From: Streptomyces sp. NBC_01198
GTDB taxonomy: Bacteria > Actinomycetota > Actinomycetes > Streptomycetales > Streptomycetaceae
Reading direction: 5' to 3'
Length of the DNA: 64,000 nucleotides
Assembly: GCF_036010485.1 (NCBI RefSeq)
Contig: NZ_CP108568.1
Location: forward strand, 1,240,001 to 1,304,000
Shown: piece after piece, positions 34,302-43,052 of the stretch
How the letters are laid out: each line of letters starts with the position of its first letter
How positions within the stretch are numbered: position 1 is the first letter of the stretch
Position numbers and translations under genes: made by a program
The notes under the pieces: model-generated
The model's input: the letters and a program-made list of their open reading frames with translations, nothing else
Told to the model about the DNA's origin: nothing
Databases searched by the model: none

Positions 34302-34634
34302 CGGAGACGTGCCTTCCGGGGAGTGGGTTTCGCTACGTCAGGCCGCGGGGGCCTGCCGGCACGGCGTCCGCCGGTGGCGGGGCCGTCGGAGGGCGCCGGC
34401 GTGCACCGGGATCCCCCTTGCGGTTCGGTTTCGCCTGCAAGGAGGGGACCAGGACCGCGGAGTGTGACACTTCGGGCCGCCGATGAGGTCCACGTCATAT
34501 CTCGGGAATCGATGTGGTACCGGTCACGTACAGGTCGGCCGGACGGTCGCGGGCCGCCCGCGCTTACGGATCGGGGACCACGCGCCGTGTACAACGGAGG
34601 TACCCCGAATTCCCTTCGACCGAGGACGAGTCAC
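34302..34634. other. Divergent promoter region
   Basis: About 333 non-coding bases between the MFS and oxidoreductase genes. Short repeats of ACCGGTCACGTAC type around 34515-34530 may be regulatory but no clear palindrome was found. Confidence 0.4.
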
Positions 34635-35516
34635 ATGGCACAGCAGAACCCTCTGGGCAGGATCGGCGTGTGGAGCAGCGCCTGGACCACCGCGCAGAGC
34701 GGCGACGGCCCCGCGTATTCAGGTGCGCACGACGACGCCGCGGCGGAACTCGACGCCCTGGGTTACGGCACGATCTGGCTCGGCGGCGGCCCGGACGTCG
34801 CGTACGCGGCACCGCTGCTCGCCGCCGCGCCCCGGATCGTGGTGGCCACCGGCATCCTCAGCATCTGGGAGCACGGCGCCGAGGAGGTCGCCACCGGGCG
34901 GGCGGCGCTCGAACGCGCCCATCCCGGACGGTTCCTGCTCGGGCTCGGGGTGAGCCACGGAGCTCTCGCCAAGGACTACGCGAAGCCGTACTCTGCGATG
35001 CGCGAGTATCTGACGGCGCTGGACTCCGCACCGGAGCCGGTGCCGGCAGCCGGACGGGTGCTCGCCGCGCTCGGCCCCAAGATGCTGGAGCTGGCCAGGG
35101 ACCGGGCGGCGGGAGCGCACCCGTACCTGGTCACCGCGGAGCACACCGCCCGGGCCCGTGACATCCTCGGTCAGGACGCGCTGCTCGCCCCTGAGTTCAA
35201 GGTGGTCCTGGACCCGGACCTGGAGCGCGCCCGCGCGACGGCCCGCGCGTATCTGGCCATGTACCTCACGCTGCCCAACTACACCGCGAACTTGCGGCGG
35301 CTCGGCTTCACCGAGGACGACCTGCGCGACGGCGGCAGCGACCGGCTGCTGGACGCGGTGTTCGCGCTCGGCGACGCCGAGACGATCGCGGCGCGCGCCC
35401 AGGAGTTCCTGGCCGCGGGGGCCGACCACCTGGCGCTCCAGGTCGTCACCGCCGACACACGGACGGACCTCCCCTTGGACGCCTGGCGGCGGCTGGCCGC
35501 AGTGCTGCTGTCCTGA
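34635..35516 (+). CDS. LLM-class, probably F420-dependent oxidoreductase
   Basis: A 293-residue protein from ATG 34635. It follows the luciferase-like barrel pattern: GRIGVWSSAW, AAAELDALGYGTIWLGGG, RIVVATGILSIWEHGAEEVA, HPGRFLLGLGVSHGALAKDY and YLVTAEHTARARDILG. In actinobacteria this subgroup usually uses coenzyme F420. The substrate is unknown. It is divergent from an efflux gene. Confidence 0.8.
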   Translation: MAQQNPLGRIGVWSSAWTTAQSGDGPAYSGAHDDAAAELDALGYGTIWLGGGPDVAYAAPLLAAAPRIVVATGILSIWEHGAEEVATGRAALERAHPGRFLLGLGVSHGALAKDYAKPYSAMREYLTALDSAPEPVPAAGRVLAALGPKMLELARDRAAGAHPYLVTAEHTARARDILGQDALLAPEFKVVLDPDLERARATARAYLAMYLTLPNYTANLRRLGFTEDDLRDGGSDRLLDAVFALGDAETIAARAQEFLAAGADHLALQVVTADTRTDLPLDAWRRLAAVLLS

Positions 35517-35592
35517 CGGTGGCGCGTTGCCCGCCGTGGTCGACGCATTCCGCGGCGGGCCGTCCCGCGGTGTCCTTTCGGGGCCCGCGGGG

Positions 35593-36153
35593 CTACGCGT
35601 TCTCGCGGGCGCGGAACGCCGCGACGTTCGCCCGGTTGCCGCAGAGTTCGTAGGAGTGCCACCGCTGCGTGCGGCTGCGGGTGGTGTCGTAGAAGACCGC
35701 GCGGCACCCGTCGTTCGCGCAGACCCGGACGCGCTGCCAGGTGCCGTCCCTGAGGATGTCCGCGACGGCGGCCACGATCCCGCCGAGCAGCGGGTCACCG
35801 GTCACCTGGGACAGCGCCGGCGTCCCGTCGGCGAAGTCCAGCCGGAAGGTGATGCCCGAGACGTGCGCCGACAGGGCCTCCCATCGCCGCCGCGCCCGAT
35901 CGGCGTCGGCCGCCTCCACAGCGGCCATCAGGTCGGCGCGCAGTGCCCGGACCCGGTCGAGCCGCTCGGCGGTCAGCTCCCCGGCGTCCGGCAGGCGGTA
36001 GCTCTGCAGGATCTCGGCGGCCGCCTGTTGGTCGTCCAGCCGGTCCGGCAGCAGCGGCTCCGCGTGCGGGCGTGAGTTGAGCAGCGCCACCAGCGCCCCC
36101 GCCGGGGCGGGAACCCGGGACCGCGTGGTGCCCTCGCCGTCCGTTCCTGCCAT
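35593..36153 (-). CDS. CGNR zinc-finger transcription regulator (ABATE domain)
   Basis: A 186-residue protein; ATG 36153 is selected by GGAG eight bases upstream. The C-terminus has the diagnostic CGNR finger: RVCANDGCRAVFYDTTRSR then RWHSYELCGNRANVAAFRAR, with Cys pairs to bind zinc. The N-terminal part is the stress-related ABATE region. These are small DNA-binding regulators found with detoxification genes. It is divergent from a DJ-1/PfpI gene; two inverted repeats with CGTAAG half-sites lie between them and are its likely targets. Confidence 0.85.
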   Translation of the reverse strand: MAGTDGEGTTRSRVPAPAGALVALLNSRPHAEPLLPDRLDDQQAAAEILQSYRLPDAGELTAERLDRVRALRADLMAAVEAADADRARRRWEALSAHVSGITFRLDFADGTPALSQVTGDPLLGGIVAAVADILRDGTWQRVRVCANDGCRAVFYDTTRSRTQRWHSYELCGNRANVAAFRARENA

Positions 36154-36201
36154 GTGTCCGCTCCTGCTCTCGCTCCGGTGCCGTCCCGCCCATCCTACGT
36201 C

Positions 36202-36232
36202 CGTAAGGTTCATGAGGCGAATGACCTTTACG
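36202..36232. promoter_or_regulatory. Inverted repeat with CGTAAG half-site, CGNR-side operator
   Basis: CGTAAGGTTCAT (36202-36213) and ATGACCTTTACG (36221-36232) form an imperfect inverted repeat with a one-base slip. The outer CGTAA blocks match those at 36257-36287. Confidence 0.5.
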
Positions 36233-36256
36233 AACAGCCCGACCTCGTGGTGAGAT

Positions 36257-36287
36257 CGTAAGCGTCAAAGAACCTTTGGCGCTTACG
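36257..36287. promoter_or_regulatory. 31-bp inverted repeat operator before the DJ-1 gene
   Basis: CGTAAGCGTCAAAG and CTTTGGCGCTTACG pair in 13 of 14 positions around AAC. It is 28 bases upstream of the DJ-1/PfpI start, so a bound protein would block its promoter. It shares CGTAAG half-sites with the repeat at 36202. Confidence 0.65.
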
Positions 36288-36314
36288 ACGCTCGACGCTC
36301 GGAGGAGCACAGAC

Positions 36315-37022
36315 ATGTCCAGGATTCTCATCGTCGTGACCGGCTCTGACCATTGGACGCTGGCGGACGGCACCAAGCACCCCACCGGCTACTGGGCCGA
36401 GGAGGTCACCGCCCCCTACGCGGTCCTCCGCGCGGCCAGCCACCAGATCGTCTTCGCCACCCCCGGCGGCGTCGTCCCCACGGTGGACGCGGGCAGCCTG
36501 TCGCCCGACGTGAACGGCGGCCAGGAGAACGCCGACCGGATCGCCGCGGAACTTGCCGCCATCAGCGAACTGCGCAGCCCGCTGCGGCTGGAGGACATCG
36601 ACCCCTCGGACCCGGACGCCTTCGACGCGGTGTTCTACGCCGGCGGCCACGGGCCCATGGAGGACCTGTCCGTCCACGCCGCCTCCGGCCGGTTGCTGAA
36701 CAGCGTGCTCGCTTCCGGCAGGCCGGTGTCCGTCGTCTGCCACGGCCCCGCCGCGCTGCTCGCCACCGTCGGGGAGGACGGCACCTCCCCCTTCGCCGGA
36801 TACCGGGCGACCGGGTTCACCAACGCCGAGGAGACCGCGGCCGGCTTCGCCGACCGGGCCAAGTGGCTGCTCCAGGACCGGCTGGTGGAGCTCGGCATCG
36901 ACTTCCAGGAGGGCGAGGTCTTCGCTCCCTACGTCGTCACCGACCGCAACCTGATCACCGGCCAGAACCCGGCGTCCTCGGCCCCGGTCGCCGAAGCGCT
37001 GGTCCGCACGCTGGCGGCCTGA
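36315..37022 (+). CDS. DJ-1/PfpI (class I glutamine amidotransferase-like) protein
   Basis: A 235-residue protein from ATG 36315 with GGAGGAG upstream. The nucleophile elbow is SVVCHGPAALL (Cys), with the partner Glu likely in YAGGHGPMEDLS; FATPGGVVPTVDAGS and ITGQNPASS complete the pattern. This matches the Hsp31/YajL-type branch that includes glyoxalase III, protein deglycases and chaperones. Together with the divergent CGNR regulator it probably forms a response to reactive carbonyl or electrophile stress. Confidence 0.85.
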   Translation: MSRILIVVTGSDHWTLADGTKHPTGYWAEEVTAPYAVLRAASHQIVFATPGGVVPTVDAGSLSPDVNGGQENADRIAAELAAISELRSPLRLEDIDPSDPDAFDAVFYAGGHGPMEDLSVHAASGRLLNSVLASGRPVSVVCHGPAALLATVGEDGTSPFAGYRATGFTNAEETAAGFADRAKWLLQDRLVELGIDFQEGEVFAPYVVTDRNLITGQNPASSAPVAEALVRTLAA

Positions 37023-37036
37023 GCCCCACCCCCGCC

Positions 37037-37079
37037 GGGCGGTCCGGCGCCGTGCCCCACCACGGCCACCGGACCGCCC
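37037..37079 (+). terminator. Hairpin terminator after the DJ-1 gene
   Basis: Outer stem GGGCGGTCCGG / CCGGACCGCCC (11 bp, perfect) encloses an inner stem GCCGTG / CACGGC. It starts 15 bases after the stop codon. Confidence 0.75.
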
Positions 37080-37369
37080 CGTTCGATCATCGCGGTCGCG
37101 GCGGTGCTGTCGGCGAAGGGCTCGCCCCCGGTTCCGGAGAGGCGGCAAGGGAGGCCGCCGCCAGTGTCCCCGCGCGCAGCCGCCGCAGGACCGGCAAGTG
37201 GTTCGTGCGGCCTCGCAACACGGCACGTTCCACGTCGGCCCGCACTGCCGAGACGATGTCCTTGATGCCGGTCTTCTGCCGGCATCCGGCATCGATGGTG
37301 GCCGGACCGAGCTCCCTGCCGACCGGCCTGCGCGGTATCGCCGAGTTGCGTCCGCCTCCTCACCCGCAG

Positions 37370-38326
37370 TCAGGGGGTGTGGCAGGACGCGGCCATGTCC
37401 AGGAGTTCCTGCAGGCGCAGGCCGCGTGCCGCGTCGATGGGCGAGGCGACCCCGGTGCGGACGGCTTGCGCGAACTCGCGGCGGAGCACCGGCCAGCACT
37501 CCTCGTGGTCCAGCTCCGCGGTGTCGTAGACGATCTCCTCGCCGGGGCCGTACAGCTCGATCCGGGTGCGGGCCCGCGACAGCCGGACCGCGCCGGACAG
37601 CGACGCCTGGCTGACGGCGCCGTCGGCGTGCTCGCAGGTCAGCTCGATCCAGCGGGTGGAGTCGCCGGTACTCCTGATGGCGGCGATGGGGCCGACGGCC
37701 AGGTCCAGCAGGTCCAGCAGGTGCGGGCCCAGGTCGTAGAGGGCTCCCTGGGCCAGCCGCCAGGGCGTGGCGAACTCCCCGCCGAGGAAGCCGCCGTGCA
37801 GGTAGCACGAGCGTGCCCCGCTCACCTCGGCGCCCTGCGCCTGCCGGAGGAAGGCCCGGGTCGCGGGGTGGTAGCGCTTGGTCAGGACGAGCTGGGAGAC
37901 GACCCCGTGTTCGGCCACGGCCTCCGCGACGCGGCGGGCCGAGGCCAGGTCCGCGCCCAGCGGCTTCTCCAGCAGCACGGGTTTGCCCGCCCTGGCCGCG
38001 CGGACGGCCAGATCGGCCTGGACCGCCGGGGGGACGGCGAAGGCGATCGCCTCGCTGCGGTCGAGCAGCTCGTCGAAGGAGGCCGCGACGGCGGCGCCGT
38101 AGGGCGCCGCCGTCTCTCGGGCGGCCTCCGACCGCCGGGCCCAGACCGCGGTCAGGACGGTCTCGGGCCCAGCGGCCAGCATGCGGGCGTGCATCGTCCT
38201 GGCCCAGGGACCCGCGCCCGCCAGGCCGACCCTCAGCGGGGGCGGCGGCGCCTCGGCGGACCCGATCTCCCCCGGTTCGGGGGCGGGTACTGAGGGACGG
38301 GCGTCGGACGGGTGGACGTGGGCCAC
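37370..38326 (-). CDS. Gfo/Idh/MocA-family NAD(P)-dependent oxidoreductase
   Basis: A 318-residue protein from GTG 38326 with GGAG five bases upstream. After a Pro-rich extension the Rossmann motif reads VGLAGAGPWARTMHARML (about 33-50), and GKPVLLEKPLG carries the conserved EKP catalytic segment. The C-terminal half is the substrate/dimerisation domain (GALYDLGPHLLDLLDLAVG). These enzymes oxidise or reduce hydroxyls of sugars, inositols or glycosides. It is last in the leftward ROK/ABC transcription unit, so it probably acts on the imported glycoside. Confidence 0.85.
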   Translation of the reverse strand: MAHVHPSDARPSVPAPEPGEIGSAEAPPPPLRVGLAGAGPWARTMHARMLAAGPETVLTAVWARRSEAARETAAPYGAAVAASFDELLDRSEAIAFAVPPAVQADLAVRAARAGKPVLLEKPLGADLASARRVAEAVAEHGVVSQLVLTKRYHPATRAFLRQAQGAEVSGARSCYLHGGFLGGEFATPWRLAQGALYDLGPHLLDLLDLAVGPIAAIRSTGDSTRWIELTCEHADGAVSQASLSGAVRLSRARTRIELYGPGEEIVYDTAELDHEECWPVLRREFAQAVRTGVASPIDAARGLRLQELLDMAASCHTP

Positions 38327-38365
38327 GGGAACTCCGGCATGGGACGGGGAGGGACGGGGAGGGGG

Positions 38366-39592
38366 TCAGCCGCCGTTGTTGAGGGCGGCCAGCCGCAGGT
38401 CGGCCCTGGCGGGCGCGAAGAGGTGCTCGACCACCATGGCGGTCGCCCCGACGAGCGCGGCCTGGTCGCCGAGCCGCGAGGTCACCACGTTGAGGTGGGC
38501 GGTGGTGCGGGGCATGGCGCGCTGGTAGAGCAGTTCGCGCACCCCGGTCAGGAAGGGGGTGCCTGCCAGGTCGCCGGCCAGCACGAGCACTCCGGGGTTG
38601 AGCAGCGTGACGACGGTGACGAGGACCTCACCGACCCGGCGGCCCGCCTCGCGGGCCAGCCGCACCGCGTCCGGCTGGCCGGCCGCCAGGTGTTCGCGCA
38701 CGTCGGATCCCGACGTGGTGGGGATCCCCGCCGCGGCCAGCTGTTCGGCGATCGCCCGCCCGCTGGCCACGGCGGCGAGGCAGCCGTAGGAACCACACAT
38801 GCACAGCGCCTCGGTCCTGTCGTGCAGGCGGATGTGCCCGATGTCGCCGGCCCCGCCGTCGATGCCGCGGTAGGGACCGCCGTCGACGACGACGCCCGCC
38901 CCGATACCGGTCGAGACCTTGACCAGCACGAAGGCCGAGCAGTCGGGGTAGAAGCGTCGCTGCTCCGCGTACGCCATCAGGTTGGCGTCGTTGTCGACCA
39001 GGACGGGCACCGGCGGCCCCATCGGGTCGACATGGCGGGCGTAGGCCTCCTGCACGCGGCTCGGAACGGGGTACTCGTCCCAGCCCGGCATGATCGGCGG
39101 CTGGACGACCTGGCCGATCGCCCAGTCCACAGGACCGGGTACGGACAGCCCGATCCCGCACACCCGGGAGGCCTTGACGCCGGCCTTCTCCAGGAGCGCG
39201 GGGAACCAGCCCGCGACCGTGTCGAGAACCTGGTCCGGGCCGTCGGCGATCAGCAGCTGCTCGGTGTGCTCCGCCAGGACGGCGCCGTCCAGGTCGAGCA
39301 CGGCGGCCCGGCTGTGCCGGGTCTCCAGGTCCACGGCGATCACCACGGCGTGCGAGGTGTCGAACTCCAGCCGGGTGGAGGGCCGTCCGCCGGTGGATGC
39401 GCCCGCCGCGGTGTCCCGCAGCCAGCCGGCTCCGAAGAGCTGGTCGAGCCGGCTGCTGATGGTGGAGCGGGAGAGCCCGGTCGCGTGCTGGAGCTCGCCT
39501 CGGGTGGTGGCCTGCCCGCTGCGGATCAGCCGCAGCAGATGGCCCGCGCTCGCCTGGTTGGCCGGCATGGTCGTGTGCACTCCCGCTCTCAT
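38366..39592 (-). CDS. ROK-family transcriptional repressor
   Basis: A 408-residue protein. ATG 39592 gives the full frame; ATG 39568, with GGGAG nine bases upstream, is an alternative start. The N-terminal winged HTH (TRGELQHATGLSRSTISSRL) is followed by a sugar-kinase-like ROK domain: VIAVDLETRHSRAAVLDLDG, VPVLVDNDANLMAYAEQ, GAGDIGHIRL and a zinc site around LCMCGSYGCLAAVASG. It likely represses the flanking ABC-import and divergent enzyme genes and is released by the imported sugar. Confidence 0.88.
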   Translation of the reverse strand: MRAGVHTTMPANQASAGHLLRLIRSGQATTRGELQHATGLSRSTISSRLDQLFGAGWLRDTAAGASTGGRPSTRLEFDTSHAVVIAVDLETRHSRAAVLDLDGAVLAEHTEQLLIADGPDQVLDTVAGWFPALLEKAGVKASRVCGIGLSVPGPVDWAIGQVVQPPIMPGWDEYPVPSRVQEAYARHVDPMGPPVPVLVDNDANLMAYAEQRRFYPDCSAFVLVKVSTGIGAGVVVDGGPYRGIDGGAGDIGHIRLHDRTEALCMCGSYGCLAAVASGRAIAEQLAAAGIPTTSGSDVREHLAAGQPDAVRLAREAGRRVGEVLVTVVTLLNPGVLVLAGDLAGTPFLTGVRELLYQRAMPRTTAHLNVVTSRLGDQAALVGATAMVVEHLFAPARADLRLAALNNGG

Positions 39593-39595
39593 GGG

Positions 39596-40462
39596 TCAGC
39601 TCTTGTCGGCGCCGCTGGTCAGACCTTCGGTCAGCAGTCTTTCCGCAGCGTAGAACAGCACGATGATGGGGATCGTCAGGACCACGGAACCGGCCATCAG
39701 CACGGTCTTGGGGACTTCGATGCCGTTGGAGAGCTGCTGCAGGCCCAGCGAGACGGTCCACTTGTCCGGATCGGCGGCGAGGAAGAGCAGCGCGAAGAGG
39801 AACTCGTTCCAGGCGATCATGAAGACGTACAGCCCGGTGGCCATCAGCGACGGCATCGCGAGCGGGAGGACCACCCTGCGTACGGTCTGCCAGCGGGAGG
39901 CGCCGTCGAGGGCGGCCGCCTCCTCGATGCTCACCGGGATGGTGATGAAGTAGTTCTTCAGCATGTAGATCGCCACCGGCACGGTCTGGGCCACGTAGAC
40001 GATGGCCAGGCCGGCGAGGTTCCCCGACAGCCCGAGCTTGGCGAACATCACGAACAGCGGGACCGCGAGCAGGGTGGAGGGGAAGAGGTAGACCGCCAGG
40101 AACAGCGCACTCACCTGGCGGCCGCCGAAGAACCTCAGCCGGCTGATCGCGTAGGCACCCGGCACCGAGGCGGCGAGGGTCAGGACGACCGTCCCCAGCG
40201 ACACGAGCGCCGAGTTGAACATCATCCGCAGGAAGCCCTGGCCGCCGTCGGCGCTGGACTTCAGGACGGTCCGGTAGGTGTCGAGGGTGAAGTCCTTGCC
40301 GGAGACCCACAGCGATCCCGGGTCGAGCAGCAGGGAGTCGATCGGCTTCACCGAGAGCAGCAGCATGTAGTAGAAGGGCAGGATCGTGATCACTGCCAGG
40401 AAGGCGATGGTGACCCACCGCAGCACGCCGAACAGGCGCTCCTCGAACTGTGTGCGGGTCAT
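39596..40462 (-). CDS. Sugar ABC transporter permease (MalG type)
   Basis: A 288-residue permease from ATG 40462, which overlaps the stop of the MalF-type gene (TGATG). Six hydrophobic segments start at WVTIAFLAVITILPFYYMLL. The EAA loop reads VSIEEAAALDGASRWQTVRR. It forms the inner-membrane channel with the next permease. Confidence 0.9.
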   Translation of the reverse strand: MTRTQFEERLFGVLRWVTIAFLAVITILPFYYMLLLSVKPIDSLLLDPGSLWVSGKDFTLDTYRTVLKSSADGGQGFLRMMFNSALVSLGTVVLTLAASVPGAYAISRLRFFGGRQVSALFLAVYLFPSTLLAVPLFVMFAKLGLSGNLAGLAIVYVAQTVPVAIYMLKNYFITIPVSIEEAAALDGASRWQTVRRVVLPLAMPSLMATGLYVFMIAWNEFLFALLFLAADPDKWTVSLGLQQLSNGIEVPKTVLMAGSVVLTIPIIVLFYAAERLLTEGLTSGADKS

Positions 40463-41430
40463 CACGCCTCCTCCTGCACCTTCTTGGCGAAGAACTTGAA
40501 GTAGATGCCGAGCAGGACCATCAGCACGACGGCCAGGACGAGGGCCTGCGCGGCGGCGGCGCCGACATCGAAGTTGGCGGTGAGGAAGTCGTACACCCGC
40601 ACGGCGACGACGTCGGTGCCCGAGCCGCCACCGGTCAGCAGGTAGACGTCGTCGAACTTGTTGAAGGTCAGGATGAAGCGCAGGACGCTGAGCAGGGCGA
40701 TGACGGGCATCAGCTGCGGCAGCAGGATGTAGCGGAACCGCTGGGTGGGGGTGGCTCCGTCGACCCTGGCGGCCTCCTCAAGACCGTCGGGTACGGCCTG
40801 GAGCCTGGCCAGCAGGAAGAGGAAGGCGAACGGGAAGTAGCGCCAGGTCTCGAAGGCGATGACCGTCAGCAGCGCGAGCGGCAGCCCGAAGTGGAAGCCG
40901 AACAGGTCGACCTGGTAGTCGCGGGTGGACAGGAAGGCGATGGGGTTGTCCCAGCCGAACAGCTTGCCGCCCCACTGGTTGACGATGCCGTACTGCGGGC
41001 TGAGAGCGACCTGCCAGACGAAGGCGACCGCGACGACGGGTGCCACGTACGGCAGCAGCATGCTGCTGCGCAGCAGCCCGCGTCCGCGGAACGGCTTGCG
41101 CAGGGCGAGCGCGGCTATCAGGCCGAGCAGCACGGAGCCCGCGGTGCCGCCGACGGTGTAGGCGAGGGTGGTGAACAGGCTCGGCCAGAAGCCGGGGGAG
41201 GTGAAGACCTGCGTGAAGTTGTGCAGGGACCAGTTGCCGAACACCCCCATGCCCTGGATGTCGACCAGCTTGGCGTGCTGGAACGCCAGCAGGATCGTCC
41301 AGAGGATCGGGATGATCACCACGACCAGGACCACCACCAGGGTGGGGGTCACGAAGGCCAGTCCCGCGCGGTTCTCCCGCTGGGCAGTGGTGAGTTGGCG
41401 GCGCTTCTTCGCGCCGGGCTGTGCGCTCAT
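40462..41430 (-). CDS. Sugar ABC transporter permease (MalF type)
   Basis: A 322-residue permease; ATG 41430 (MSAQPGAKKRR) follows AGGAAG and gives a normal length. Six to seven hydrophobic segments begin with LAFVTPTLVVVLVVVIIPIL. The EAA loop is LEEAARVDGATPTQRFRYI. No ATPase gene occurs in the cluster, so a shared MsiK-like ATPase is expected. Confidence 0.9.
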   Translation of the reverse strand: MSAQPGAKKRRQLTTAQRENRAGLAFVTPTLVVVLVVVIIPILWTILLAFQHAKLVDIQGMGVFGNWSLHNFTQVFTSPGFWPSLFTTLAYTVGGTAGSVLLGLIAALALRKPFRGRGLLRSSMLLPYVAPVVAVAFVWQVALSPQYGIVNQWGGKLFGWDNPIAFLSTRDYQVDLFGFHFGLPLALLTVIAFETWRYFPFAFLFLLARLQAVPDGLEEAARVDGATPTQRFRYILLPQLMPVIALLSVLRFILTFNKFDDVYLLTGGGSGTDVVAVRVYDFLTANFDVGAAAAQALVLAVVLMVLLGIYFKFFAKKVQEEA

Positions 41431-41494
41431 GTGTCTTCCTGACGGGGACGGCCTGCGCGTGGGCGGCCGAAGGGCGGTCGGGGCCGACGGCCCG

Positions 41495-42901
41495 CTACTG
41501 GAGGGACTTCTGAAGTGCGGCGACATCGGAGTCGGACTCGGCGGCGGCCTTCTTCGGTGAGATCTGGCCGCCGGTCATCGCGCTGATCGCCTTCGGTACG
41601 GGGAGCTGGCCGTTGGTGGCGCCGACCAGGGCGCCCTGGCCCTGCTTGAACCCCCACCGCTGCATGTTGCCGACACCCGCGAGGAGCTGGTCAAGCAGCG
41701 CCTTGGGGTAGACCTCGTCCAGGGGCTTGCGGGTGTCCACGCCGATCTCGCTGTGCCGCCACGCGTCGAGGTACCTGTCCGGGTCCGCGGGGGTGCCGTG
41801 GCGCACCGGGATCTGGCCTTCGGGGGCCATGCCCAGCCAGTCCTCGAAGCCGGCGTCCATCATGTAGCCGATGAAGCGTTTGGAGGCCGCGGTCTCACCC
41901 GTCTTGGTCACCACCCAGGAGGCCACCTCGCCGAACTGGGCCGGCTTGGCGCCGTCCGCACCGGCCATCGCCGTGACGACACCGCTGTTGTCGGAAAGGA
42001 ACTGCTTGTCGCTCTTGCACTGCGGGCAGCTCGGCAGGGCGTCGTTCCGCAGTCCGGCCAGCTCGTCCAGCAGGAAGGTCGACCAGAGCACCATGCCGGA
42101 CTTGCCGGCGAAGTAGGTGGCGCGGGTGGAGTCGACGGTCTGGGTCCCCGGGGAGCCGTAGGTCCTGCCGAGCTTGTCGTACACGGCGAAGGCCGTCCGG
42201 CAGGCCGTAGAGTCGAGGGTCACCTTGCCCTGGTCGTCGACCAGTTGGCAGTTGTTGGCCAGCGCGATGTCCTCGAAGCTCTGCTGGGTGAAGGCGTCGC
42301 TGGGGTCGGTGGCGACGGATATCCCGTCCTGGCCGGGTGTGTTCAGCTTGTCCGCCGCGGCGAGCAGCTTGCTGTACGTGTCCGGCACCGGCAGCCCGGC
42401 CTTGGCGAGCAGGTCCTTGCGGTAGACCAGCAGCTGGAGCCACGCGTCGGCGGGGACCGCGAGCTGCCGGGTGCCGTCACTGGTCAGCCGCAGCGCGTTG
42501 GCGTCGAAGGTCTTCGCGTCGAGGCTCCGTACGATCTCGCCGCTGACCTTCGTGTCGAGCAGCCCGTTGGTGTACATCTGCCAGACCTGCCCGATGGGCA
42601 CGCCGCCGATGACGTCGGGCAGCGTGCCGGCCGCGGCGGCGGACATGATCAGCTGCGGAAGCTGGTTCTCGTCCACTCCGACCAGCTTGACCTTGATCCC
42701 GGTCTCCTTCTGGAACCGGTCGACGATCTTCTTCGACGCGGCCATCTGCGGTGGGAGGTTCGCCTGTGACCACACCGTGATGTGGTTGTCCGGCGCGGCC
42801 GGGCCGGTTCGACTCGCGCAGCCGGCGAGTACGCCGACGCACAGAGCCAATGCCAGCCCACCCGCCGCGGTCCTCGATGACCGACGGTTCCACTTACGCA
42901 T
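41495..42901 (-). CDS. Sugar ABC transporter substrate-binding lipoprotein
   Basis: A 468-residue protein from ATG 42901. The signal ends in lipobox LAGC (Cys about 28). The mature sequence fits family 1 solute-binding proteins: HITVWSQANLPPQMAASKK, DVIGGVPIGQVWQMYTNGLL, YRKDLLAKAGLPVPDTY and GKSGMVLWSTFLLDEL. An internal Cys pair (SCPQCKS) is unusual for the family and may form a disulfide. First gene of the leftward import unit, divergent from the catabolic operon. Confidence 0.9.
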   Translation of the reverse strand: MRKWNRRSSRTAAGGLALALCVGVLAGCASRTGPAAPDNHITVWSQANLPPQMAASKKIVDRFQKETGIKVKLVGVDENQLPQLIMSAAAAGTLPDVIGGVPIGQVWQMYTNGLLDTKVSGEIVRSLDAKTFDANALRLTSDGTRQLAVPADAWLQLLVYRKDLLAKAGLPVPDTYSKLLAAADKLNTPGQDGISVATDPSDAFTQQSFEDIALANNCQLVDDQGKVTLDSTACRTAFAVYDKLGRTYGSPGTQTVDSTRATYFAGKSGMVLWSTFLLDELAGLRNDALPSCPQCKSDKQFLSDNSGVVTAMAGADGAKPAQFGEVASWVVTKTGETAASKRFIGYMMDAGFEDWLGMAPEGQIPVRHGTPADPDRYLDAWRHSEIGVDTRKPLDEVYPKALLDQLLAGVGNMQRWGFKQGQGALVGATNGQLPVPKAISAMTGGQISPKKAAAESDSDVAALQKSLQ

Positions 42902-42960
42902 GCCGTGTCCTCACGCTACTTACGCTGGATGTTCAGGCATCACAGCACTACTTTTGCGTA

Positions 42961-42988
42961 TTGACAAGACATAAGTGTGAGATATCTT
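42961..42988 (+). promoter_or_regulatory. Candidate promoter of the rightward catabolic operon
   Basis: TTGACA (42961-42966) and TATCTT (42983-42988) with a 16-base spacer, about 60 bases before the first start codon. The region between the divergent units also repeats ACTTACGC (42892 and 42918), a possible site for the ROK protein. Confidence 0.5.
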
Positions 42989-43052
42989 CGACCTAAGTCG
43001 GGGCGGTACGCCCCTCCCGGCCGCCCACACAGCCAACTTTCCGGAGTCCCAC

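Noticed and set aside
32718..34634. + strand frame preceding the LLM oxidoreductase in the same reading frame
   Set aside because: The long N-terminal extension is antisense to the MFS gene; the LLM protein has its own ATG at 34635 and a normal family length.
37080..37369. Possible gene remnant in the minus frames between DJ-1 and the Gfo/Idh/MocA gene
   Set aside because: A short stretch (IKDIVSAVRADVERAVLRG) reads protein-like in one frame but matches no family I can name and has no start; not reported as a feature.
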